Assembly: GCF_037201805.1 (NCBI RefSeq)
Contig: NZ_CP147404.1
Coordinates: forward strand, 1,202,001 to 1,266,000
Origin: Bacillus sp. FJAT-52991
GTDB lineage: Bacteria > Bacillota > Bacilli > Bacillales > Domibacillaceae
DNA: 64,000 bases
Reading direction: 5' to 3'
A program made the position numbers and the translations under genes. Numbering within the stretch: the first letter of the stretch is position 1; each line of letters opens with the position of its first letter. The notes below the pieces were generated by a model. That model searched no databases. It worked only from the letters and a program-made list of their open reading frames with translations, and had not been told where the DNA came from. Shown here one piece after another: positions 16,025 to 23,279 of this stretch.

Positions 16025-17653
16025 ATGGAACTGGATCGAATTTCCATTCCGGCGATTAATCAGTTTGCTTCTCTTTACTTAAAGCAAGAAGCACCTGTAA
16101 CGGACTTTTTTCATTATCAATTAACGAAAGAAGATGTGTACCGACAGCGAGTGGCTGATTTAAACAACAGAAGCTTTAGGAGAGAGCTTCTCGCGGATTG
16201 TATTGAAAGTTATATGGAAACATTACCAAAGTCTGAAATGGTAGCAGAATCCCTTCGTAAATTAAAAGATGAACGGTCGACCGTTGTGATTGGTGGACAG
16301 CAAGCAGGCTTACTGACAGGCCCTCTTTACACTATTTACAAAATTATTTCGATCATCAAATTAGCCGAGGAGAAAGAAAGGGAGCTGGATATTCCTGTTG
16401 TTCCTGTTTTCTGGATTGCTGGAGAAGATCATGATTTTTTAGAAGTGAATCATGTATATGTCGAAAATGATCAAATGGTGGAAAAGAAAGCATATCCAGA
16501 ACGAATGTTAGAAAAGCGAATGGTATCTGATATAGAATTGGACCACCAACAAATGAAGCATTGGGTGGAAAAGTTATTCGCTAACATGAAAGAAACGGAA
16601 TATACGAATAAGCTGTTATGTTTTGTAAATGAAGCAATTGATCGTTCGCAGACGATGACGGACTTTTTTACAAGTCTGATTCACTCTTTATTTAGTCAAT
16701 ATGGACTGCTTGTTATTGACGCAGCTTACTCTCCGTTAAGACAATTAGAGTCATCGTTTTTCAAACAGATAATCGAGCGGACGGAAGAGATTACGGCAAG
16801 CGTGCAAGAAGCTCAGCAAATCGTTATTTCGCATTCATTTAAACAAATGATTGAGTTGTCTCCTAAAGCAGCCAATCTGTTTATTTATGAAAATAATGAA
16901 CGGATTTTGCTTGAGTATGACCGTGAGAGGGAATTGTTCACTGGAAAAAGTGGCAGTGTTCAATATAGCAAAGAGGACTTGCTTCATTTGCTTGAATGTC
17001 ATCCAGAAAAGTTTAGTAATAATGTAGTGACGAGACCACTGATGCAAGAATGGTTATTTCCTACACTTGCTTTTATTGCCGGTCCAGGTGAGATTGCCTA
17101 TTGGGCGGAGTTAAAGAAAGCCTTTGAATTATTTGAGATGAAAATGCCACCAATCGAAGCTCGTTTAAACATGACTTTGATTGAACGAAACATTGTGAGT
17201 GATTTACAGGAACTGAACATTTCTCTACCCTCTGCTTTAATTTATGGAGTAGAAAAGGAAAAAGAGATGTTTTGGCAGTCTGTTAGAGATGAGCACTTTC
17301 ATGAGCTAATTGCCTCCGTTCAAGCATCTTTAATGGATCACTATGATATGTTTGAGGAAAGAGCAAAACAATTGCATAAAGGTACACTGCCTATCATTCA
17401 AAAAAATCGTCAATTTCATTTACAGCAGCTTCAATTTTTAGAAAGAAAGACAGATGAAATGCTGGAGCGCCAGCATGAGGATGTATTAAGTAAATATATA
17501 CGTGTTCAACATGCACTGAAGCCTGAGGGAGCCCCTCAAGAGCGGATATGGAACATTTTCTACTTTTTAAACAAGTATGGTTTTGATTTTGTTGATGAGT
17601 TAATGAAGTTAGATTATTTGTTTAACGGTGATCATCAAATGGTGAAAATTTAG
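16025..17653 (+). CDS. bshC: Bacillithiol synthase BshC
   Basis: A 542-residue cysteine-adding enzyme that joins cysteine to glucosaminyl-malate to complete bacillithiol, the main low-molecular-weight thiol of Bacillus. Signature blocks are VIGGQQAGLLTGPLYTIYK (about 85-103), PVFWIAGEDHDF (about 127-138), NNVVTRPLMQEWLFPTLAF (about 330) and PQERIWNIFYFLNKYG near the end. ATG 16025 is chosen because GAAAGGAAG lies about ten bases ahead and it fits the family length; ATGs at 15998 and 16019 are less likely. It stands alone between promoter and terminator, upstream of the dcw cluster as in B. subtilis (yllA). Confidence 0.95.
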   Translation: MELDRISIPAINQFASLYLKQEAPVTDFFHYQLTKEDVYRQRVADLNNRSFRRELLADCIESYMETLPKSEMVAESLRKLKDERSTVVIGGQQAGLLTGPLYTIYKIISIIKLAEEKERELDIPVVPVFWIAGEDHDFLEVNHVYVENDQMVEKKAYPERMLEKRMVSDIELDHQQMKHWVEKLFANMKETEYTNKLLCFVNEAIDRSQTMTDFFTSLIHSLFSQYGLLVIDAAYSPLRQLESSFFKQIIERTEEITASVQEAQQIVISHSFKQMIELSPKAANLFIYENNERILLEYDRERELFTGKSGSVQYSKEDLLHLLECHPEKFSNNVVTRPLMQEWLFPTLAFIAGPGEIAYWAELKKAFELFEMKMPPIEARLNMTLIERNIVSDLQELNISLPSALIYGVEKEKEMFWQSVRDEHFHELIASVQASLMDHYDMFEERAKQLHKGTLPIIQKNRQFHLQQLQFLERKTDEMLERQHEDVLSKYIRVQHALKPEGAPQERIWNIFYFLNKYGFDFVDELMKLDYLFNGDHQMVKI

Positions 17654-17661
17654 AAAATAAT

Positions 17662-17705
17662 GGAACTAGGTCTTTTCACTAATAGTGAGAGGGCCTGGTT
17701 CTTTT
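17662..17705 (+). terminator. Terminator after bshC
   Basis: GAACTAGGTC and GGCCTGGTTC pair (with G-U pairs), and an inner CACT/AGTG stem extends the hairpin; TTTT follows. Confidence 0.75.
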
Positions 17706-17882
17706 AAGTTGTTATGATTGACAGTTGAAGAAATTGTCACGTTACTCCGTAAAAAGAACTATTTTTTCGAATGAAGGCTATTTAATCACTTACTATTGAG
17801 AGAATATGGTGAGGGAAAGTGGTTTGTGAGTGAATTTAGCGAAAGAAAAAGATGAAAAGTTTTGTTTAAAAGCAGGGATTTA

Positions 17883-17993
17883 ATGGTTTGGAAAGAAATC
17901 AAAAATAGTGGAGAAAAGTGGGTGGTTGTGGTAGAGTTAGGGAAGAAATTAATCGTTGAAATTACAGAAAATATGATTGATTTTCACATTTAA
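17883..17993 (+). pseudogene. mraZ: Remnant of mraZ: MraZ-box-like repeats plus C-terminal codons
   Basis: Between bshC and rsmH, where bacilli carry mraZ (about 143 codons), there are only 363 bases and no full gene. Yet 17958-17993 encodes EITENMIDFHI followed by a stop. This is nearly the C-terminus I recall for Bacillus MraZ (EIAENMIGFDI-stop), and it lies 24 bases before the rsmH start as expected. Just upstream, GTGG recurs with about ten-base spacing at 17909, 17919 and 17928, as in the MraZ operator boxes that precede mraZ. The simplest reading is an internal deletion that joined the promoter-operator to the last codons. A 36-codon frame from ATG 17883 spans the scar and may still be translated. 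The remaining 17706-17882 holds nothing I recognise. Confidence 0.7.
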
Positions 17994-18016
17994 GAAATTG
18001 ATTGGAATGGTGATTC

Positions 18017-18952
18017 TTGAACTTTGAACATACAACCGTGTTATTAAAAGAAACCGTAGATGGATTAAACATCCACCCAAATGGAATTTATGTAGATTGT
18101 ACACTTGGCGGTGCTGGACATAGTGAATATTTATTATCTCAACTAGGTGAAGAGGGAAAGTTATATGCATTTGATCAAGATGAAACAGCGATCCAACATG
18201 CGAAGGAAAAACTTGCTCGCTTCGGGGATAAAGTGGTATTCGTGAAAAGCAATTTTAAATATATACGTGAAGAGCTTCAACGTCTTGGTGTCGGAGCAGT
18301 AGATGGTATTTTATATGATTTAGGTGTTTCCTCCCCGCAACTTGATACCCCGGAAAGAGGATTTAGCTACCATCACGATGCTCCTTTAGATATGAGAATG
18401 GATTTAACAGGTGGCGTCACTGCATATGAAGTGGTCAATCATTGGCCGTATGAAAATCTCGTCAGAATTTTTTTTCAGTATGGAGAAGAAAAGTTTTCAA
18501 AGCAAATTGCTCGTAAAATAGAAGCGGCTCGTGAGAAAAGCCCAATTGAAACAACAGGTGAGCTTGTTGAGCTCATTAAAGAAGGTATACCGGCAGCGGC
18601 TAGAAGAAAAGGAGGCCATCCGGCGAAACGAATTTTCCAAGCGATTCGAATTGCAGTGAATGACGAGCTTGGGGTGTTTGAGCAGTCACTAAAGGACTCC
18701 ATTGACTTATTGAAATCAAAAGGAAGAATTAGTGTGATTACTTTTCACTCACTAGAAGATCGGATTTGCAAAACGATTTTTAGGGAAGCAAGCAAAGGAC
18801 CAGATCTGCCACCAGGTTTGCCTGTGATCCCTGAGGAGTATCAACCGGAACTGACGTTAATCACGAGAAAACCAATACTGCCTTCAGAAGAAGAATTACA
18901 GCATAATAATCGTGCTCGTTCAGCAAAGCTTCGGATTGCTGAAAAAAGATAA
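18017..18952 (+). CDS. rsmH: 16S rRNA (cytosine(1402)-N(4))-methyltransferase RsmH
   Basis: A 311-residue SAM-dependent methyltransferase that modifies C1402 in the ribosomal decoding centre. It shows the SAM loop [14 protein letters not shown] (about 28-41), [12 protein letters not shown] (about 100-111), [16 protein letters not shown] (about 114-129), [12 protein letters not shown] and [10 protein letters not shown]. It begins with TTG; the ribosome site is weak, so coupling to the short frame upstream is possible. It is the first intact gene of the dcw cluster here, 23 bases before ftsL. Confidence 0.95.
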   Translation: MNFEHTTVLLKETVDGLNIHPNGIYVDCTLGGAGHSEYLLSQLGEEGKLYAFDQDETAIQHAKEKLARFGDKVVFVKSNFKYIREELQRLGVGAVDGILYDLGVSSPQLDTPERGFSYHHDAPLDMRMDLTGGVTAYEVVNHWPYENLVRIFFQYGEEKFSKQIARKIEAAREKSPIETTGELVELIKEGIPAAARRKGGHPAKRIFQAIRIAVNDELGVFEQSLKDSIDLLKSKGRISVITFHSLEDRICKTIFREASKGPDLPPGLPVIPEEYQPELTLITRKPILPSEEELQHNNRARSAKLRIAEKR

Positions 18953-18975
18953 TCGAATGAACAGGAGAGGAGAAG

Positions 18976-19332
18976 ATGAACAATTTAGCGAGAAAGCAGG
19001 CTGTCCGTTCGAATAAGGAAGTTACCGTTGATAGAAATGAACAGTCAGAAAAACGTTTTTGGTTTACACCTGGAGAAAAAATTCTATTTCTTGTATTTGC
19101 TTTGATCATCTGTTTTATGAGTGCGCAAATCGTCTCTACCCAAGCAGCTGTCTATGAAGTGAATAAAGACATACAGAAGATTGAAAAGGACATTAAAGAG
19201 CAGCAAAGGGCAAACCATGACCTTGAAGTTCAAGTGAGTGAAGAAAGTACCTATGAAAAAATATGGAAACGAGCGAAAGAATTAGGTCTCGATTTAAGTG
19301 AACAAAATGTTAAGGTTGTGCAACCAAAATGA
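18976..19332 (+). CDS. ftsL: Cell division protein FtsL
   Basis: A 118-residue bitopic protein: a basic cytoplasmic tail (1-36), one membrane segment (about 37-57), then a coiled coil (about 62-100) outside the cell. FtsL joins DivIB and DivIC in the septal complex that activates PBP2B and FtsW. Sequence conservation is low in this family; assignment rests on topology, size and position between rsmH and pbpB. Its stop overlaps the pbpB start (ATGA). Confidence 0.92.
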   Translation: MNNLARKQAVRSNKEVTVDRNEQSEKRFWFTPGEKILFLVFALIICFMSAQIVSTQAAVYEVNKDIQKIEKDIKEQQRANHDLEVQVSEESTYEKIWKRAKELGLDLSEQNVKVVQPK

Positions 19333-21494
19333 ATGAAAATAAAAAAAATATGAACAAAGGAGCAGCGATATTATTTTTAATATTCGCCTTGCTCTTTTTT
19401 GTCTTATTCGTCCGCTTCTTTACCATTCAAGTGTCTGGAAAAGTGGATGGACATTCGTTGAAAAATGAAGCGCTTGAAAAATATTTAAAGACAGACGAGT
19501 TAGAAGCGAAAAGAGGGACGATTTACGATCGAAAAGGGAATGTGATTGCTGAAGATACGAGTTCATTCACGCTTGTGGCGATTTTAGATCCATCGATGAC
19601 AACCAATCCTAAAGAACCCAAGCATGTAACAGATCCCGAAAAAACGGCTAAGGTTTTAGCGAAATACATTGACCTTGACAAAGATGAAATTGAAAGAATA
19701 TTAACCAAAAAAAATAAAGATGGAAAGCCCCCTTTTCAAGTTGAATTTGGGAAAGCGGGCCGGAATTTATCGAATAAAACAAAGAAAAGTATAGAGGCTG
19801 AAAACTTACCTGGAATTACCTTTATCAGAGATTCTAAGCGCTTCTATCCGAATGGTAAATTCGCATCCCATTTAATAGGCTTTGCCCAAAAGCCTGAAGA
19901 TGGTACTGGTTCAATGACTGGACAAATGGGGATTGAAAAAGCGTACGAGAAATACTTAAAAGGTACAAATGGCAAAATAGAGTATAAGAGTGATCTATGG
20001 GGCTACTTACTACCTGGAAAGAGCGAGATGGTCAAAGAACCGGAAAATGGAGATAATATTTACTTAACCATCGATACGAAAATACAAACTTTCTTAGAAG
20101 ATGCTCTGAATGAAGTGGAAAAGCAGTATAAGCCAGGTAAGGCATTTGGAATTGTGGCTGATGCGAAAACAGGAGAGATCTTAGCGATGAGTCAAAGACC
20201 CTCATTCCATCCAGGGACGAGGGAAGGATTGGATCAAAGCTGGCAAAATGATTTAGTTGAATATGCGTTTGAACCTGGATCGACGTTTAAGATTTTTACA
20301 TTAGCTGCCGCGATCGAGGAAGGCGTATTCGATCCAAATGCTTATTATCAATCTGGTAGTTATAAAGTCGGGCCAAATACTATTCGAGATCATAATGGTG
20401 GAAATGGTTGGGGAAATATCACTTATTTAGAAGGCGTACAAAGATCATCAAATGTCGCGATGGCCAACTTATTAGAAAAAATGGGTCCTGATGTTTTTAG
20501 ACAATATTTAGATGATTTTGGTTTTGGTAAAAAGACAGGCATCGGCTTGCCTAATGAAGCGGCGGGAAGTATTCTTTACCGCTATCCGATTGAACAGGTG
20601 ACAACGTCTTTTGGACAAGGGACAACAACTACTGCTTTACAAATGATACAGGCAGCAACGGCCATCACCAATGATGGGAAAATGATGAAGCCTTATGTGA
20701 TTGATCAAATCGTTGATGATCAATCAAAAGAAGCGATCGTTGATAATAAGGCAAAAGTGATTGGTGAACCAATTTCAAAAGAAACGTCCGAGCAAGTGCT
20801 TGATGTACTAGAAACAGTCACCAGTTCTGAACATGGAACAGGAAAAGCGTATCAAATTGAAGGATATGAAGTAGCCGGAAAAACTGGAACAGCCCAAATG
20901 CCTAATCCAAAAGGAGGTTATTTAAAAGGAAGCAATAATTATATTTTTTCCTTTTTAGGAATGGCTCCAAAGGATGATCCGGAACTAATTGTTTATGTTG
21001 CAGTCGCTCAGCCTCAACTAGAAGGTGAAGGGGGATCTGCTCCTGTGTCCAAAGTATTTAATCCAGTGATGAGAAATAGCTTGCAATATTTAAATATTGA
21101 ACCGGAGCAAGGAGCGGCAGTAAAAACTGTGAAGTTACAAGACTGGACGAAGAAAAAGAAGGAAGAGGCTGTCAAATCTTTAACGAAAGATGGTGCAGAG
21201 CCAATTGTAATAGGTACAGGGCCGAACATTGTTGGACAGCTACCTGAACCTGGCACAGAGTTATTGCAAGGAGAGAAAGTGATTTTAAAAACGGACGGAG
21301 AGCCTACCATGCCTAATCTTAAAGGATGGTCATTGCGTGATGTGATGAAGCTTGCTAAACTTGCGAATATTCAAGTGAGTTTTACGGGAGAAGGCTATGT
21401 GCAGAGTCAAAATATTCAACCGGGTACAGTGCTGAAGCCAAATCAAAAATTAATTGTGACATTGAAAAAGCCAAAAGAAAAATCGAAGAAATAA
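19329..21494 (+). CDS. pbpB: Septal penicillin-binding protein 2B
   Basis: A 721-residue class B PBP, the septal transpeptidase that crosslinks division-site peptidoglycan. Order: short cytoplasmic tail, membrane anchor (about 13-32), dimerisation domain with RGTIYDRKGNVIAEDT, transpeptidase domain with EPGSTFK (active Ser about 318), SSN (about 376) and KTGTAQ (about 517), then two C-terminal PASTA repeats. The ATG overlaps ftsL by four bases. A strong terminator follows and then an insertion sequence separates it from spoVD. Confidence 0.96.
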   Translation: MNENKKNMNKGAAILFLIFALLFFVLFVRFFTIQVSGKVDGHSLKNEALEKYLKTDELEAKRGTIYDRKGNVIAEDTSSFTLVAILDPSMTTNPKEPKHVTDPEKTAKVLAKYIDLDKDEIERILTKKNKDGKPPFQVEFGKAGRNLSNKTKKSIEAENLPGITFIRDSKRFYPNGKFASHLIGFAQKPEDGTGSMTGQMGIEKAYEKYLKGTNGKIEYKSDLWGYLLPGKSEMVKEPENGDNIYLTIDTKIQTFLEDALNEVEKQYKPGKAFGIVADAKTGEILAMSQRPSFHPGTREGLDQSWQNDLVEYAFEPGSTFKIFTLAAAIEEGVFDPNAYYQSGSYKVGPNTIRDHNGGNGWGNITYLEGVQRSSNVAMANLLEKMGPDVFRQYLDDFGFGKKTGIGLPNEAAGSILYRYPIEQVTTSFGQGTTTTALQMIQAATAITNDGKMMKPYVIDQIVDDQSKEAIVDNKAKVIGEPISKETSEQVLDVLETVTSSEHGTGKAYQIEGYEVAGKTGTAQMPNPKGGYLKGSNNYIFSFLGMAPKDDPELIVYVAVAQPQLEGEGGSAPVSKVFNPVMRNSLQYLNIEPEQGAAVKTVKLQDWTKKKKEEAVKSLTKDGAEPIVIGTGPNIVGQLPEPGTELLQGEKVILKTDGEPTMPNLKGWSLRDVMKLAKLANIQVSFTGEGYVQSQNIQPGTVLKPNQKLIVTLKKPKEKSKK

Positions 21495-21513
21495 CAAAAA
21501 CATACTAACATTA

Positions 21514-21555
21514 GTAGCACAAACCAAGGCCAAGGTTTGTGCTACTATTTTTTTA
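21514..21555 (+). terminator. Terminator after pbpB
   Basis: A perfect 12-base stem (GTAGCACAAACC / GGTTTGTGCTAC) with an eight-base loop and a run of T residues. Confidence 0.93.
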
Positions 21556-21557
21556 TA

Positions 21558-21735
21558 GTAGAAGTGAAGAAAGGTCGAACGGCCCCTGGGACCAAATCGA
21601 GTCCGTTTCAAAAACCGACCAACTTCACACCCTTATGTGAATCAGTTTAGTATGTTGGATCCGTAGAGATCGTGTATAAGAAAAGGGAATCGATAAGGCC
21701 CTGTGAAGACTTCTATGATTGGCTAAGAAGGAGAA
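21558..21735 (+). ncRNA. Candidate IS110 bridge RNA
   Basis: The 180 bases before the transposase form nested stems: GTGAAG (21564-21569) with CTTCAC (21623-21628), GGTCG (21573-21577) with CGACC (21616-21620), and AACGG (21578-21582) with CCGTT (21603-21607), leaving a 20-base loop and an asymmetric bulge. A smaller stem, AGGG / CCCT, lies at 21684-21702. IS110 elements are now known to encode a bridge RNA of about this length here, whose loops pair with donor and target DNA. Expression and loop specificity are not shown by sequence alone. Confidence 0.5.
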
Positions 21736-21741
21736 ATGAAT

Positions 21742-22962
21742 ATGCAACATGTAGTCGCTCTTGATGTGAGTATGGGGAAAAGTACGATGGTGATTTATAA
21801 CCAATATCGTCAATGTGAATTTGAAGGAGAAATTCTTCATACCAAACCCTCATTTGAAGCTTTGAACGAAAAACTCCAAACATTAACAAAACAGGATGGA
21901 CAAGCACCAGAGATTGTATTTGAAGCGACAGGTGTTTATTCCGCATCATTAGAACGCTTTTTCCAAACAGAAGGTTATATCTACCATCGAGTGAACCCTC
22001 TTGAAGCGAATCTTCAAATGGCATCGATGCGTCGACAAAAAACAGACAAAAGCGATGCACATGAACTGGCAAAATCACATTTTAAAGTAGAGCGTACAGC
22101 TACTTATCAAGAAGAAGGCTATTATAAACAAATGCGATCACTCACACGTTATTATGATGAACTAGATCGTGAAATCACTCATCTTTTCAGTCGCCTGCAT
22201 GCCATTCTACAACTCAGTTTTCCAGAATTAGAAATCATATTTTCAACACGCTCGGCCCTTTTTCTCAATATTGTGCAGCTCTATCCGCATCCAGATGAGG
22301 TACTCACTTGTTCCAAAACCATCATTCGTAATCGGCTAAAAGCAAATACAAGGAAGAATCTATCTCTTTCGCGAGCAGAAGCGAAAGGACTCGCTTTACT
22401 AGAAGCTGCGAAAGATTCGTATCCAGCCATTTCAAAAGAGGATGTGCGTTGTGAACAAGTACGTGACTATGCGAAAAGGATCTCTGATTTAAAAGAAAAG
22501 AAAGAAGGGCTTGTGAAACAAATGGTCGAGCTCTCAAAGGAAAGAACCGAATACAACGTACTGATTTCATTTCCCGGTATCGGAGAAGCGACAGCTGTTC
22601 GTCTGATTGGAGAGCTTGGGGATATTCGCCGTTTCAAGAACCACAAGCAGTTAAATGCCTATGTTGGTATTGATGTGATGCGTTATCAATCAGGAAATAC
22701 CTATTACAAAGATAAGATCAATAAACGAGGAAACAACAAGCTACGAAAAATCTTGTTTTATATGGTTCAGACCATGATTACATTACGTCGATTCGGTGGA
22801 AATCATTTGGTGGATTACTATGACAAATTAAAAACGCAACCTCAAGGAAAGCCCCATAAAGTTGCGTCGATTGCCTGTGTGAACAAGTTTTTGAAAGTGG
22901 CATTTCACCTGATCACACACCATATCACTTATGACTACGAAACAGCCTCAACCTGTTCGTAA
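21742..22962 (+). CDS. IS110-family transposase (DEDD recombinase)
   Basis: A transposase of about 406 residues. The N-terminal RuvC-like DEDD domain shows ALDVSMGKS (Asp about 7), FEATGVYS (Glu about 60) and KTDKSDAHELA (two Asp near 103-106). The C-terminal Transposase_20 domain shows FPGIGEATA, a helix-hairpin-helix-like block, and YQSGN, whose Ser is the expected second catalytic residue. A coiled region links them. The gene appears full length with no frameshift, so it may be active. ATG 21742 fits the AAGGAG site better than ATG 21736. Confidence 0.93.
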   Translation: MQHVVALDVSMGKSTMVIYNQYRQCEFEGEILHTKPSFEALNEKLQTLTKQDGQAPEIVFEATGVYSASLERFFQTEGYIYHRVNPLEANLQMASMRRQKTDKSDAHELAKSHFKVERTATYQEEGYYKQMRSLTRYYDELDREITHLFSRLHAILQLSFPELEIIFSTRSALFLNIVQLYPHPDEVLTCSKTIIRNRLKANTRKNLSLSRAEAKGLALLEAAKDSYPAISKEDVRCEQVRDYAKRISDLKEKKEGLVKQMVELSKERTEYNVLISFPGIGEATAVRLIGELGDIRRFKNHKQLNAYVGIDVMRYQSGNTYYKDKINKRGNNKLRKILFYMVQTMITLRRFGGNHLVDYYDKLKTQPQGKPHKVASIACVNKFLKVAFHLITHHITYDYETASTCS

Positions 22963-22988
22963 TTGGTTAGTCCTACTATAACATATTT

Positions 22989-23026
22989 GACCTTTCGAAA
23001 AAAACGAAATTTCGTTAGGTCTTTTT
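22989..23026 (+). terminator. Terminator-like hairpin after the transposase
   Basis: GACCT pairs with AGGTC, with inner TTCG/CGAA-type pairing, followed by TTTTT. It probably lies within or at the right end of the IS110 element. Confidence 0.6.
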
Positions 23027-23036
23027 GGTATGCGCA

Positions 23037-23082
23037 AATTTGTTTCTGTAGGAAGGGGTACCCCTTCCTACAGAAACAAATT
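23037..23082. repeat. Perfect 46-bp palindrome
   Basis: Each half is 23 bases; the axis lies between 23059 and 23060 in GGGGTACCCC, and the outer ends are AATTTGTTTCTG and CAGAAACAAATT. There is no spacer and no mismatch. No T-tract follows, so it is not an ordinary terminator. It may be a head-to-head junction of two copies of one end of a mobile element. Two copies of AAATTCATCTAA follow at 23079-23090 and near 23097. Confidence 0.9.
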
Positions 23083-23130
23083 CATCTAACTAAATAAAAT
23101 TCATCTAAAACTACTTGACTAGAGGTAAGA

Positions 23131-23167
23131 AGGGACCGTCTCATAAGTGGTTGAGACGGTCCCTTTT
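23131..23167 (+). terminator. Orphan terminator upstream of spoVD
   Basis: A perfect 12-base stem (AGGGACCGTCTC / GAGACGGTCCCT) with a ten-base loop and TTT. No gene ends just before it except the IS110 transposase 170 bases away, so it may be left from another insertion or insulate spoVD. The gap 22963-23279 contains this, the palindrome, the hairpin above and the spoVD promoter. Confidence 0.8.
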
Positions 23168-23224
23168 CTGCACCGAAAGCGAAGTGACAGGTGCAAAAAG
23201 ACTAATTGTTTAACGAAGACCTTT

Positions 23225-23252
23225 TCATAAAAGCAATGGTTTTGCATATATT
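23225..23252 (+). promoter_or_regulatory. SigE-type promoter for spoVD
   Basis: A -35 of TCATAA (23225-23230), 14-base spacer, and a -10 of CATATATT (23245-23252) resemble the SigE consensus (kATAtt, 14, CATACAHT). B. subtilis spoVD is SigE-controlled. It lies to the right of the insertion sequence, so spoVD expression should survive. Confidence 0.6.
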
Positions 23253-23279
23253 GGATTGAGAATGGAAGGGGGGGCTTTG

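Larger units (their letters stand above)
21556..23030 (+). mobile_element. IS110-family insertion sequence between pbpB and spoVD
   Basis: An insertion sequence carrying one IS110-type transposase gene, about 180 bases of structured non-coding DNA before it and a terminator-like hairpin after it. The bounds given are approximate: IS110 elements lack conventional terminal inverted repeats and make little or no target duplication, so ends cannot be set without an empty-site comparison. It lies in an intergenic region and breaks no reading frame. The B. subtilis cluster has pbpB directly followed by spoVD. Confidence 0.8.

Noticed and set aside
17883..17993. Independent 36-codon small protein before rsmH
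   Set aside because: The C-terminal peptide and position point to an mraZ scar; translation is possible but a separate function is not supported.
21553..22981. TTATAGTAG and CTACTATAA as terminal inverted repeats of the IS110 element
   Set aside because: The left copy lies in the pbpB terminator tail and IS110 elements usually have no such repeats; nine bases can be chance.
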